Part shown: positions 8,097 to 20,394 of the stretch, piece after piece
Layout of the letters: each line of letters starts with the position of its first letter
How positions within the stretch are numbered: position 1 is the first letter of the stretch
Assembly: GCA_009845905.1 (NCBI GenBank)
Contig: VXYS01000009.1
Location: 186,001 to 250,000 of the forward strand
From: Gammaproteobacteria bacterium
Lineage (GTDB): Bacteria; Pseudomonadota; Gammaproteobacteria; Steroidobacterales; Foliamicaceae
Reading direction: 5' to 3'
Length of the DNA stretch: 64,000 nucleotides
The notes under the pieces: generated by a model
What the model saw: the letters and a program-made list of their open reading frames with translations, nothing else
Databases searched by the model: none
Told to the model about the DNA's origin: nothing
Translations under genes and position numbers: made by a program

Positions 8097-9452
8097 TCAC
8101 CGCATCGTCACGAGTTCTTCGGCCGCCGTGGGATGGATGGCCACGGTGTCGTCCAGGTCGGACTTGAGCGCACCCATCCTTATCGCCACCGCAAACCCCT
8201 GAAGCATCTCGTCGGCGCCGGGTCCGGCCAGGTGGCATCCCACGACTCTTTCCTCTTCCCCGGCCGTTACCAGTTTCATGCGCGCCTTCGGCTTGCTATC
8301 GGAAATACCGTAGAACAGGGAAACGAAATCGGCCCGGTAACAGCGCACCGCATCCCCATATGCCTCGCGCGCCTCTTCCTCGGTAAGGCCGACGGCGCCC
8401 AGCGGCGGGTGGGCGAACACCACGGTGGGTATATCGCGGTATTCCATGCGCCGCTCGGGCATTCCGCCGAATTGGCGGTCCGCCCAGCGGCGCCCGGCGG
8501 CGATGGCTACCGGAGTCAGTTCATGATGCCCGGTCACATCGCCCAATGCGAACACGCCGGGCGCCGTGGTTTCCTGCCATTCGTCCACCTCGATTGCGCC
8601 GCGCCCGTCGCACTGCACATCGGCGAGGTCGAGATTCAGGCCGGCAGTGCGCGGACGCCTTCCCACAGCCCACACGAGGGCGTCGAACGGCCCGCTGCGT
8701 TCTCCCGAAACGGCCGTCAGACAAAGACCCTCGGCATCCCTCTCGACGGCAGCGGGCACGAAACCCGGGGCGATCCGCACCCCCGCCCCGGCGAGCCCCT
8801 CCATGCAGGCCTGCTGCAGGATCTCGTCGAAGCTGCGGAGCACCGAGTCGCGCCTGAGGTGCAGGGTCACTTCCGTGCCGAGACCTCGGAGAATCCCGGC
8901 CAGTTCCACCGCGATATAGCCGGCGCCGACAACTGCCGCGCTCGCCGGCCGGCGTTCGAGTTCGAAGAACCCGTCGGAAGTGATTCCGAATTCGGCCCCC
9001 GGAATCGTGGGGACGATCGGAACCCCGCCGGTGGCGATCAGAATCCGTTCGGCGGAATAGTCCTCGCCGTTCACGGCCAGTACGCGCGGAGCGGAAAAAG
9101 TGGCGTGTCCGGAAACGCTGTGCACGCTGCGCCGCTCAAGGTTGCTCGCATAGATGCCGTTCAGCCGGCGGATGTAGCGTTCGCGCCGTCTGACCAGTGC
9201 CCCGAAGTCGTGGCCGTTCACGGCAAGATCGAAACCGTAATCGCCACCATGCCCCAGCTCCCTGGCCAATTCGGCGGCATGCCACATGATCTTCTTGGGC
9301 ACGCAGCCACGATTGACGCAGGTGCCGCCGAGACGCCCGGATTCAATCAGCGCCACCCGCGCGCCGTATTCGGCCGCCCGCTGCGCCGCGGCCAGGCCGC
9401 CGCTGCCCGCGCCCACCACGATCAGGTCGAACTTGTCCATGCGCGGGAGCAT
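8097..9452 (-). CDS. gor: Glutathione-disulfide reductase (class I flavoprotein disulfide reductase)
   Basis: The 451-residue FAD enzyme has the dinucleotide fold DLIVVGAGSGGLAAA, the redox-active disulfide GGTCVNRGCVPKK near residues 43-55, a second nucleotide fold AAVVGAGYIAVELAG near 170 with Arg residues downstream that suit NADPH, the FAD motif GVFALGDVTG near 295, and the C-terminal catalytic HPTAAEE. Sequence and length fit glutathione reductase better than lipoamide or mercuric reductase. The alternative start MDKFDL lies four codons in (9440). Substrate assignment is inferred from family resemblance. Confidence 0.88.
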   Translation of the reverse strand: MLPRMDKFDLIVVGAGSGGLAAAQRAAEYGARVALIESGRLGGTCVNRGCVPKKIMWHAAELARELGHGGDYGFDLAVNGHDFGALVRRRERYIRRLNGIYASNLERRSVHSVSGHATFSAPRVLAVNGEDYSAERILIATGGVPIVPTIPGAEFGITSDGFFELERRPASAAVVGAGYIAVELAGILRGLGTEVTLHLRRDSVLRSFDEILQQACMEGLAGAGVRIAPGFVPAAVERDAEGLCLTAVSGERSGPFDALVWAVGRRPRTAGLNLDLADVQCDGRGAIEVDEWQETTAPGVFALGDVTGHHELTPVAIAAGRRWADRQFGGMPERRMEYRDIPTVVFAHPPLGAVGLTEEEAREAYGDAVRCYRADFVSLFYGISDSKPKARMKLVTAGEEERVVGCHLAGPGADEMLQGFAVAIRMGALKSDLDDTVAIHPTAAEELVTMR

Positions 9453-9550
9453 AACGCCTTCGCTCCCGCGCCTTGTCTTGACCCGGCAACAAAAATTGGC
9501 GAAAGTGCACGGCTGGCGGGGCGAAAAGTTGATACCCGCCGCCGAAGCGG

Positions 9551-10243
9551 ATGAGTGAATTATTTGACTATTACCGTCCGAGCCTGACGGTACGGGGGAT
9601 CGAGCGGCGGTTTCCGGCGCGGCGCGTCTTTTGCGTAGGCTGGAACTACGCGGACCACATCAAGGAGATGAACCGTGAGAATGTCCCGGAGCCGCCGGTA
9701 TTCATGAAACCCGCGGATGCGCTGCTGCCGGGCGGCGGCGAGGTGCCCTTTCCGCCGCGCACCAAAGACCTGCAGCACGAAGTGGAACTGGTGGTCGCGC
9801 TGCAGGGGGGCGGGCTCAACATCTCCGCGGACGACGCGATGGGCCATGTGTACGGCTACGGTGTCGGGATCGACCTCACGCGCCGCGACCTGCAAAGCGA
9901 GGTCCGCGAAGCCGGCGCCCCCTGGGAAATCAGCAAGAGTTTCGACTACTCCGCCCCGGTGAGCACACTGCGGCGCGCTTCCAGCATCGGGCATCCCGCC
10001 AAGGGCCGCATCTGGCTGGCCGTCAACGGCGCGGTCCGGCAGGAGGCCGACATAAGCCACATGATCCACAAGCCCATGAACCTGATTGCGCAGATATCCA
10101 CGTTCTTCGAACTCAAGCCCGGCGACCTGATCTTTACCGGCACGCCGGCCGGCGTGAGCCGTCTCAAGCCCGGCGACCACGTCACGGCCGGCATAGACCG
10201 GGTGGGAGACGTCCACATCCGCATGGGCCGCCTGCGCGCCTGA
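9551..10243 (+). CDS. Fumarylacetoacetate hydrolase (FAH) family protein, fumarylpyruvate-hydrolase-like
   Basis: The 230-residue protein is one FAH catalytic domain. VFCVGWNYADHIKEM, PPVFMKPADALLPGGG, the metal-binding segment LQHEVELVVAL, the GYGVGIDLTRRDLQ region and LIFTGTPAGVSRLKPGD are all family features. Such enzymes cleave C-C bonds in 3-acylpyruvates or decarboxylate oxaloacetate, using Mg2+ or Mn2+; short members resemble fumarylpyruvate hydrolase. The exact substrate cannot be read from the sequence. It is followed on the same strand by xth, 25 bases downstream. Confidence 0.85.
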   Translation: MSELFDYYRPSLTVRGIERRFPARRVFCVGWNYADHIKEMNRENVPEPPVFMKPADALLPGGGEVPFPPRTKDLQHEVELVVALQGGGLNISADDAMGHVYGYGVGIDLTRRDLQSEVREAGAPWEISKSFDYSAPVSTLRRASSIGHPAKGRIWLAVNGAVRQEADISHMIHKPMNLIAQISTFFELKPGDLIFTGTPAGVSRLKPGDHVTAGIDRVGDVHIRMGRLRA

Positions 10244-10268
10244 CCGGCTTCCCGCCGAATTCCCGGCC

Positions 10269-11036
10269 ATGATGATTGCAAGCTGGAACGTCAACTCGGT
10301 GCGCGTGCGCAAGGAGCATGTGGCGGACTGGCTTAAGTCGCAGGCCCCGGATGCGCTGGGCCTGCAGGAACTGAAATGCCGAGACGAGGATTTCCCCCTG
10401 GACGACTTTGAAGACCTCGGTTACCGGTGCCTGGTGCACGGGCAGAAGACCTACAACGGCGTGGCGCTGCTGACCCGCGATGAAGCATCGGAGCCGGTTG
10501 TCGGAATACCGGGGCTGGACGACCCGCAGGCACGGGCGGTCGCGGCGACGGTCGGCGACGTTCGCGTGATCAACCTGTACGTGCCCAACGGCAAGGAGGT
10601 CGGTCACGATCACTACCATTACAAGCTGCGCTGGCTGGATGCGCTGACCGAATGGGTCCGCGCCGAACTGCAGCGCTGGCCGCGGTTGGCGGTGATGGGC
10701 GACTTCAATATCGCGCCGGACGATCGCGACGTGCACGATCCCGAGGAGTGGCGCGACAAGATCCTGTGCAGCGCGCCGGAGCGGGACCGGCTCCGCGCGC
10801 TCGAGGATCTCGGCCTGAAGGACAGTTTCCGCCTGTTCGAGCAGCCCGAGCAGACGTTCAGCTGGTGGGACTACCGGGCGGCCGCGTTCCGGCGCAACCG
10901 CGGTCTACGCATCGACCTGGTCCTGCTCTCGGAGGCGCTGGGCCCCGCATGCGCAGAGGCCGGCATCGACAAGGCGCCGCGCAAACTCGAACGCCCCTCC
11001 GACCACACCCCCGTCTTCGCCCGCCTCACCTCCTGA
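10269..11036 (+). CDS. xth: Exodeoxyribonuclease III / AP endonuclease
   Basis: The 255-residue protein belongs to the exonuclease III branch of the endonuclease/exonuclease/phosphatase superfamily, which cleaves DNA at abasic sites. Visible motifs are IASWNVNSVRVR (Asn), LGLQELKC (metal-binding Glu), INLYVPNG (Tyr), the catalytic MGDFNIAP near residue 144 and the terminal RPSDHTPV with the active-site Asp-His. ATG 10269 is followed by a second ATG at 10272, and either could be used. It converges on glmS across a repeat-filled gap. Confidence 0.95.
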   Translation: MMIASWNVNSVRVRKEHVADWLKSQAPDALGLQELKCRDEDFPLDDFEDLGYRCLVHGQKTYNGVALLTRDEASEPVVGIPGLDDPQARAVAATVGDVRVINLYVPNGKEVGHDHYHYKLRWLDALTEWVRAELQRWPRLAVMGDFNIAPDDRDVHDPEEWRDKILCSAPERDRLRALEDLGLKDSFRLFEQPEQTFSWWDYRAAAFRRNRGLRIDLVLLSEALGPACAEAGIDKAPRKLERPSDHTPVFARLTS

Positions 11037-11069
11037 CCCCTCCCGCTTGCTGTGTTCTACCCGGTGCGC

Positions 11070-11169
11070 GGAGCTTTCCTCCGCCCCTTCTTTCCGGAGA
11101 CGCCATCCTGGCTCGATTCTCGCTGTCCCTGCTCCAACGCTCCTGAAAGAAGGGGCGGAGGAAAGCTCC
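11070..11169. repeat. Hairpin repeat unit 1 (25-bp perfect arms, conserved loop)
   Basis: 11070-11094 and 11145-11169 are perfect 25-base inverted repeats (arm beginning GGAGCTTTCCTCC). The 50-base loop continues pairing after one mismatch (GGAGACG with CGCTCC) and contains TGGCTCGATTCTCGCT and TGCTCCAACGCTCC. The same loop, in reverse orientation, occurs in unit 2, whose arms differ. The 317-base convergent gap between xth and glmS consists mainly of these two units; I see no gene in it. Confidence 0.85.
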
Positions 11170-11208
11170 CAAAGGCGCAGCGCAAACCCTTCAACCGCGC
11201 CGGCTAAA

Positions 11209-11329
11209 GCCCTTCGTTCGTCCCCCTCCTCGTGGGAGCGTTGGAGCAGGATAGCGAGAACCGAGCCAGTGAGCGCCGATACCCCGGCGCGAACAGCGTC
11301 TCCAACGAGGAGGGGGACGAACGAAGGGC
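11209..11329. repeat. Hairpin repeat unit 2 (inverted relative to unit 1)
   Basis: 11209-11233 and 11305-11329 are perfect 25-base inverted repeats (arm beginning GCCCTTCGTTCG). The 71-base loop read on the minus strand carries GGAGACGC, TGGCTCGGTTCTCGCT and TGCTCCAACGCTCC, as in unit 1, plus about 22 extra bases that form a small hairpin (GCGCCG/CGGCGC). The arms match unit 1 poorly, yet each pairs perfectly with its own partner. Confidence 0.85.
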
Positions 11330-11353
11330 GAGGAAGCAGGAAGAGGGGTGGGC

Positions 11354-13186
11354 TTAGTCGACGGTGACGGACTTGGCGAGGTTGCGGGGGCGGTCCACGT
11401 TGTTGCCCTTCTGCACCGCGACGTGATACGCGAGCAGCTGCAGCGGCACGGTGTAGAGAACGGGCGCCTGCAGCGCCGACGGCGGCGCCGGCAGCCGGAG
11501 CGCGATCATGCCGTCTTCGTGCCCGAGGTTGGCGTCGGGGTCGGACACCACGAACAGTTGTCCGCCCCGCGCGCGGACTTCCTCGAGATTGGACCGGAGT
11601 TTGTGCAGCAGGCCGTCGTTCGGGGCCAGGGCCACGACCATCATCCGGTCGTCCACAAGCGCCAGCGGACCGTGCTTCAGTTCGCCCGCGGCATAGGCCT
11701 CGGCATGGATGTATGAAAGCTCCTTCAGCTTGAGCGCTCCTTCCATGGCCACGGGCCACATCGGACCGCGACCCAGGAACAGCACGTGCTCGCGGCCCCG
11801 GAAATGCGCGGCCAGTTCCGCTAGGCGCCCGTCCATCTCCAGCAACTGTTCGATCAGACCGGGCAGCGCCGCGGCCTCCTGCGTCAGGCTGCGTATCTCC
11901 GCCTCGCTGCCGCCCCGGGCGCGGGCCAGCGCCAGGGCCATCATCGCCAGCGCCGCCAGCTGGGTGAGCAGGGCCTTGGTTGAGGCTACGCCGACTTCCA
12001 GGCCGGCGCGCGTCAGCAGGCTGTGCTCGACGTTACGCACCAGGCTGCTGGTCGCGACATTGCTCAGGGCCAGCACGGCCTGGTAGCCCCGTTCGCGGGC
12101 GGCCCGGGTTGCCGCCAGCGTGTCCGCCGTCTCTCCCGACTGGGAAATGGCGAGGAACAGGCAGTTCGGCGGGCAGGGTGGCGGCCGATAGCGGTATTCG
12201 CTGGCGATTTCGACGGTACAGGGCAGTTTCGCGTAGTCCTGTATCCACTGCCGCGCGACCAGACCGGCGTTGAAGGCGCTGCCGCAGGCGGCGATATGCA
12301 CGGCCGTGATTTCACCGAGCTTCGCGTCCATATCGGGGCCGAACATGGCCGCATCCGGCAGGCCGCCGGAAATCAGCGGCAGCAGCGTATCGCGGACCGC
12401 CCTGGCCTGCTCGAAGATTTCCTTTTGCATGTAGTGCCTGTACGCGCCCCGCTCCACCGACTCGGGGCCGAACTCGCTCTCCACCATCGGCCTATCCACG
12501 ACTTTGCCGGCGGCGCCGGTGATCACGACGACGCCGGGGCTGAGCAAAGCCAGGTCTCCATCGCGCAGAAAGCGGTAGCGGCGCGTCACCGGAAGCAGCG
12601 CGGCAATGTCGGAAGCGGCATAGTTCTCCGACTCGCCCAGGCCGACCACCATCGGCGCGCCGCGATGGGCGGCCAGGATCGCGTCCGGCTCCGCCGCAGC
12701 CAGCACGACCACGGAGTAACTGCCTTTCAGTCGCGCCAGCGCATCGCGCGCGGCCGCAACAAGGTCCTTGCCTGCGCGCAGTTCCGCGTCGATCAGGTGG
12801 GCGATGCACTCGGTGTCCGTTTCGCTCGAGAAAACCACGCCTCCGGCCGTGAGCTCCTCCTTGATCGCCTCGTAGTTCTCGACGATGCCGTTGTGTGCAA
12901 CCGCTACCCGCTCGCCCGCGAATATTGGATGAGCGTTCCGCTCCGTGGGCGCGCCGTGCGTGGCCCAGCGCGTGTGGGCGATACCAACCTCGCCCTCCAG
13001 GGGCTCCTTATCGAATTCCTCCACCAGCCGGGCCACGTTCCCGGGCCGGCGAAGGCGTTTCAGGCCACCGCTGTCGAGCAGCGCCAATCCGGCGGAGTCG
13101 TAGCCGCGGTACTCCAGGCGGCGCAGCCCATCCAGCAACAGCGGGGCGATGTCCCGCTCGGCCGCGACTCCGACAATTCCGCACAT
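11354..13186 (-). CDS. glmS: Glutamine--fructose-6-phosphate aminotransferase (isomerizing)
   Basis: GlmS makes glucosamine-6-phosphate, the first committed step to UDP-GlcNAc. The 610-residue protein has the N-terminal nucleophile Cys2 (MCGIVGVAA), the amidotransferase motifs RLEYRGYDSAG and HTRWATHG, two SIS domains from about residue 285 (SQSGETADT, SVASTKALLTQ) and the conserved end DRPRNLAKSVTVD. Length matches E. coli (609). It follows glmU on the same strand, 18 bases after its stop. No glmS ribozyme is visible upstream. Confidence 0.97.
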   Translation of the reverse strand: MCGIVGVAAERDIAPLLLDGLRRLEYRGYDSAGLALLDSGGLKRLRRPGNVARLVEEFDKEPLEGEVGIAHTRWATHGAPTERNAHPIFAGERVAVAHNGIVENYEAIKEELTAGGVVFSSETDTECIAHLIDAELRAGKDLVAAARDALARLKGSYSVVVLAAAEPDAILAAHRGAPMVVGLGESENYAASDIAALLPVTRRYRFLRDGDLALLSPGVVVITGAAGKVVDRPMVESEFGPESVERGAYRHYMQKEIFEQARAVRDTLLPLISGGLPDAAMFGPDMDAKLGEITAVHIAACGSAFNAGLVARQWIQDYAKLPCTVEIASEYRYRPPPCPPNCLFLAISQSGETADTLAATRAARERGYQAVLALSNVATSSLVRNVEHSLLTRAGLEVGVASTKALLTQLAALAMMALALARARGGSEAEIRSLTQEAAALPGLIEQLLEMDGRLAELAAHFRGREHVLFLGRGPMWPVAMEGALKLKELSYIHAEAYAAGELKHGPLALVDDRMMVVALAPNDGLLHKLRSNLEEVRARGGQLFVVSDPDANLGHEDGMIALRLPAPPSALQAPVLYTVPLQLLAYHVAVQKGNNVDRPRNLAKSVTVD

Positions 13187-13204
13187 GGCCCTGCCCGTAG
13201 GGGG

Positions 13205-14554
13205 CTAGCGCTTCTTCAACGGCAGTGTTTTCTGCCGTGACCGGGCCACGGTAAGCCGCTCCGCCGGAGCCGGCTTGGTAATCGTGGAGCCGGCGCCTAT
13301 CATGGCCCCGGCGCCGACCTCCACCGGAGCCACCAGCTCCACGCCCGAGCCGATAAACGCGCCCTCCCCGATCACCGTGCGGTGCTTTCGCTTCCCGTCG
13401 TAATTGCATGTAATCACGCCGGCGCCGATGTTCACGTCCCTGCCGACCTCGGAATCGCCGACGTAACTCAGGTGCGATGCCTTGGCGCCGTCGCCCAGCT
13501 CGCTGTTCTTGACCTCGACGAAATTGCCGACCCGCGCTTCCTCCCCCAGGCGGGCCTGTGGCCGCAGCCGGGCGAAGGGACCCACGCGGGCCCGCGCCCC
13601 GATGTGGGCGCCGTCCACCACGCAATGCGGTTCAATGCGCGCGCCCTCGTCGATCCGGGTGTCCGACACCACGCTATAGGCGCCGATGCTGGCGCCGTCG
13701 CCCAGGACGATGTCCCCTTGCAGGACTACGCCCACGTCGAGGAAGACGTCCCGGCCCGCCTGCACGTCGGCCCGGATCTCAATGCGCTTCGGGTCCGCAA
13801 TCCGCACGCCCGCCTCCATCAATTCGCCGGTTCGCCGGCGCTGAAGCAGGCGTCCGGCTTCGGCGAGTTGCGCGGGGCTGTTGACGCCCATTGCCTCGTC
13901 CGGTCCACCGGTCCTGACCGCGCGCACAGGCGTTCCCTCGGCAAGTGCGATGTCAACCGTGTGGGTAAGGTAGATTTCCTGTTTTGCCCCGGCAGGCTTG
14001 AGCGCCCGGCAAGCCTTGCCCAGCCAATCGCCGGGCGCCGCCATCGGCCCGACGTTGATTTCGCGCACAAGCCGCTGCTCGGGCGTGGCGTCCGCATGTT
14101 CGACAATGCCCGCCACCGCGCCGTCCGGGTTCCGGATGATTCGTCCGTATCCCGATGGGTCTTCCACTTCGGCCGTCAACAGCGACACGCCATCGTCGTC
14201 GGCCACCAGCCGCCGAAGCGTTTCGCCGGTAACCAGCGCGACGTCCGAGTACAGGACAAGGACGCGCGCGCCGGGATCGATTGCCGGCAGCGCCTGGATT
14301 ACGGCGTGCCCCGACCCCAGTTGTTCGTCCTGCTCGACCCAGTCGATCGGCGCCCCGGAGAAAACTGCGCGCACCGGTTCGGCGCCGTGACCGCAGACCA
14401 CTACGACGCGATCGGGTTCAAGGACGGCCGCGCCGTCGATTACGTGGGCCAGCAGAGGTTTGCCTCCCAGCCGGTGCAGCGGCTTGGGCATGGCGGAGCG
14501 CATCCGCGTGCCCTGGCCGGCGGCCAGGATGACCACGTTCAAGGCCCCGGCCAT
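13205..14554 (-). CDS. glmU: Bifunctional GlmU (N-acetylglucosamine-1-phosphate uridyltransferase / glucosamine-1-phosphate acetyltransferase)
   Basis: GlmU makes UDP-GlcNAc. The N-terminal pyrophosphorylase domain has LNVVILAAGQGTRMRSAMPKPLHRLGGKP and EQDEQLGSGHAV. From about residue 240 the left-handed beta-helix acetyltransferase shows hexapeptide repeats and the conserved segments NFVEVKNSELGDGAKASHLSYVGD and GAGVITCNYDGKRKH. ATG 14554 is chosen over the frame-open start 14593 because its A overlaps the last base of the amidase TGA stop (TGATG), implying translational coupling. The 449-residue length is normal. Confidence 0.96.
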   Translation of the reverse strand: MAGALNVVILAAGQGTRMRSAMPKPLHRLGGKPLLAHVIDGAAVLEPDRVVVVCGHGAEPVRAVFSGAPIDWVEQDEQLGSGHAVIQALPAIDPGARVLVLYSDVALVTGETLRRLVADDDGVSLLTAEVEDPSGYGRIIRNPDGAVAGIVEHADATPEQRLVREINVGPMAAPGDWLGKACRALKPAGAKQEIYLTHTVDIALAEGTPVRAVRTGGPDEAMGVNSPAQLAEAGRLLQRRRTGELMEAGVRIADPKRIEIRADVQAGRDVFLDVGVVLQGDIVLGDGASIGAYSVVSDTRIDEGARIEPHCVVDGAHIGARARVGPFARLRPQARLGEEARVGNFVEVKNSELGDGAKASHLSYVGDSEVGRDVNIGAGVITCNYDGKRKHRTVIGEGAFIGSGVELVAPVEVGAGAMIGAGSTITKPAPAERLTVARSRQKTLPLKKR

Positions 14555-16014
14555 CAGGAAGACCCGTCGTATCGCGGACAAAGTCCGGTCCATGGACGCG
14601 CGCGTTCCAATTGCGCCGCCAGGCCGAACAGCAGGCCTTCGCCGCCCTGCGCGGCGGCGAGTTGCACGCCGATCGGCAGGCCCTCGGTCGACCGGCCGAG
14701 CGGCAGGGAGACGGCCGGCTGACCGGTCACGTTGAGCAATTGAGTAAAGGCGGTGTAGGGGTTAGTGGCTTGCATATAGCCCTTCAGGTCCTCGGTGTCC
14801 ATGTCGATCTCGCCCAGGCGGGGCGCCGGAGCCGCCGTGGTGGGGGAGAGTATGACGTCATATTGGCCGCAGAATTCTCCCATCCGGCGCCCAATGTAAT
14901 GGATATGGCTTATCGCCGCAGCATAATCCGACGCGCTGGCTTGAGCCCCGGCCCGCGCCATTCGCCAGGTCACGTACGACACGTCCTCCCGACGGAATTC
15001 GCGACCAAGCGCCTGGCAACGCGCCTGAATGTCCGCGTTGACGTGCGAGCTCAGGATCAGCGTGGCGCAGTTGTGAAGCTGCTCGGGCGACAGCGGACAA
15101 CGCGCCTCCTCCACTCGATGGCCGAGCTCTTCGCACAACCGTGCCGTGTCCCTGACCACTTCGATGACGTCGGTGTCGACGGGCGCTCCATTGAACGAGT
15201 CCTGAACAAGCGCCACGCGCAATGCGCCGGCGGGTCTTTCCAGTGTTTCCATCCACGACCCGTGATGGGCCGGCGGATGATAGGGGTCCCCCGGTTCCGG
15301 GCCCTCCACCGCGTCCAGGAAGGCCGCGGAATCGCGCACGCTGCGCGTAATCACGTGATTCTGGGCCATGCCGGCCCAGCCCTCGGCCCGGTCCGGGCCG
15401 GTGGGGACACGGCCGCGGGTGGGCTTGAGGCCGACCAGACCGCAAAGGGAAGCCGGTATGCGGATGGAACCTCCGCCATCGCTGCCGTGCGCTGCGGGAA
15501 CGATGCCGGCCGCCACGGCCGCCGCCGCTCCGCCGCTGGAGCCGCCCGGCGAGTATTCGGTATTCCAGGGGTTCAATGTCGGCCCTGTCAACTCCGGCTC
15601 GGTAGTGACCGCCAGCGCCAGCTCCGGCGTATTGGTCTTCCCGAAAATAACCAGCCCGGCCTGCCGGTAGCGGCGAACCAGAGTGGTGTCCCGCTCGGCG
15701 ACGAACCCGTCAAACAGGCGACAGGCGTAGCCGGTGGGCTCTCCTCCGTAATGGGCGCCGACATCCTTCAGCAGGAAGGGTACGCCGGCAAGCGGGCCGT
15801 TGCCCCCGCTTTCGGCCAGGGTTGCGCGGGCGCGTTCAATAAATTCATGGACCACCGCGTTGAGCGACGGGTTGCGCCGCTCGCAACGCTCGACGGCTGC
15901 CTCCAGCAGTTCGGCGGCTCCGACCTGACCGGAACGCACCAGCTCGGCCAGGCCGACGGCATCGTACGATTCGTATTCGGGAAAAATGCTCACGCGCGGG
16001 ATACAAGTATCCAC
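14554..16014 (-). CDS. Amidase signature family hydrolase
   Basis: The 486-residue protein has the Ser-cisSer-Lys triad context of the amidase signature family: Lys in PFLLKDVGAHYGG, cis-Ser in the Gly/Ser stretch YSPGGSSGGAAAA, and nucleophile Ser in GSDGGGSIRIPASLCGLVGLKP. There is no gatB neighbour and no secretion signal. Substrate is unknown; aryl-amide, nicotinamide-like or aliphatic amides are possible. It sits between atpC and glmU, where many Gammaproteobacteria have no gene. The GTG start at 16014 lies in a hairpin-forming stretch without a clear ribosome site; GTG 15993 is an alternative. Confidence 0.88.
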   Translation of the reverse strand: MDTCIPRVSIFPEYESYDAVGLAELVRSGQVGAAELLEAAVERCERRNPSLNAVVHEFIERARATLAESGGNGPLAGVPFLLKDVGAHYGGEPTGYACRLFDGFVAERDTTLVRRYRQAGLVIFGKTNTPELALAVTTEPELTGPTLNPWNTEYSPGGSSGGAAAAVAAGIVPAAHGSDGGGSIRIPASLCGLVGLKPTRGRVPTGPDRAEGWAGMAQNHVITRSVRDSAAFLDAVEGPEPGDPYHPPAHHGSWMETLERPAGALRVALVQDSFNGAPVDTDVIEVVRDTARLCEELGHRVEEARCPLSPEQLHNCATLILSSHVNADIQARCQALGREFRREDVSYVTWRMARAGAQASASDYAAAISHIHYIGRRMGEFCGQYDVILSPTTAAPAPRLGEIDMDTEDLKGYMQATNPYTAFTQLLNVTGQPAVSLPLGRSTEGLPIGVQLAAAQGGEGLLFGLAAQLERARPWTGLCPRYDGSS

Positions 16015-16041
16015 ATTTTCTGTGGAAAAACTTGTGGGGAA
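16007..16041. promoter_or_regulatory. Cluster of three DnaA-box-like 9-mers
   Basis: GTATCCACA (16007-16015, plus strand) and TGTGGAAAA (16021-16029, minus-strand box TTTTCCACA) each match the DnaA box TTATCCACA at 8 of 9 positions. TGTGGGGAA (16033-16041, minus-strand box) matches at 7 of 9. Three such sites in 35 bases of GC-rich sequence, beside atpC, suggest an origin-related or DnaA-controlled region. The first box overlaps the start of the amidase gene. No DUE-like AT-rich block of convincing length is seen next to it. Confidence 0.4.
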
Positions 16042-16102
16042 CTGCCGAATTCAAGCCCGGAAAGCGCGCCGTTGTAACACTTTCCTGACTTTGGTGAAAA
16101 AT

Positions 16103-16519
16103 TCAGTCCTGTCCGCGAAGTTTCTTCAGCGCACGGTGGCGCGCCGCGGCCTCGGCGAGGTCGCGCTGGGCCTTTTCGATGTCGGATTTTTCGGTGGCGC
16201 CCTCCAGGGCTTCCTCGGCCTGCCTGCGCGCTTCCTCGGCCGCGTTTATGTCCAGCTGGTCCGGCCGGAGCGCCGAATCGGCCAGCACGATCACGGCGTC
16301 GGGCTGAATCTCGAGCAAGCCTCCGGTCACGTAGAAGAGCCGCTCGTCCTCGCCCTCGCGTTGCACCCGCACCGGACCGGGACGCAGTTCGGTCAGGAGC
16401 GGAGCGTGCCGCGGCGCGATGCCGACATCGCCCTGCGACGCGGGCGCGACGACGAAATCCGCGTCGCCGGAGTAGATTGCGCCCTCGGCGCTGACGATGT
16501 CTATGTGAATGGAAGCCAC
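16103..16519 (-). CDS. atpC: ATP synthase epsilon subunit (F1)
   Basis: The 138-residue protein is the regulatory epsilon subunit of the F1 stalk. It has the N-terminal beta-sandwich (IHIDIVSAEGAIYSGDADFVVAPASQGDVGIAPRHAPLL split by normal family residues; FYVTGGLLEIQPDAVIVLADSA near 62-83) and a C-terminal helical hairpin rich in Ala, Glu and Arg. The start is GTG at 16519, two bases after the atpD stop. A much longer overlapping frame through atpD is a shadow. It is the last gene of the atp operon. Confidence 0.94.
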   Translation of the reverse strand: MASIHIDIVSAEGAIYSGDADFVVAPASQGDVGIAPRHAPLLTELRPGPVRVQREGEDERLFYVTGGLLEIQPDAVIVLADSALRPDQLDINAAEEARRQAEEALEGATEKSDIEKAQRDLAEAAARHRALKKLRGQD

Positions 16520-16521
16520 GG

Positions 16522-18793
<2,272 letters not shown>

Positions 18794-18828
18794 TGCCGTA
18801 TCCCTGCTGTTGCTCCCGGGCGCGCCGC

Positions 18829-20370
<1,542 letters not shown>

Positions 20371-20394
20371 TCCACTACCCGTTTTCTGTTTGGC

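Noticed and set aside
8062..8099. TGATCC/GGATCA inverted repeat between aroE and gor
   Set aside because: Only six pairs around a 26-base loop; this is expected by chance.
11037..11367. Open frames across the hairpin repeats (both strands)
   Set aside because: They read through inverted repeats, have no ribosome site or conserved domain, and their sequence mirrors the hairpin arms.
13187..13204. glmS ribozyme or riboswitch upstream of glmS
   Set aside because: Only 18 bases separate glmU and glmS, so there is no room for one.
14555..14593. Longer N-terminus for GlmU (start at 14593)
   Set aside because: The 13 extra residues come from the amidase coding end, while ATG 14554 fits family length and a TGATG coupling.
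16011..16030. CCACA-TTTTC-TGTGG hairpin followed by AAAAA as an atpC terminator
   Set aside because: On the minus strand, in which atpC is read, the T-run precedes the stem, so it cannot be a standard intrinsic terminator. The bases fit DnaA-box-like sites better.
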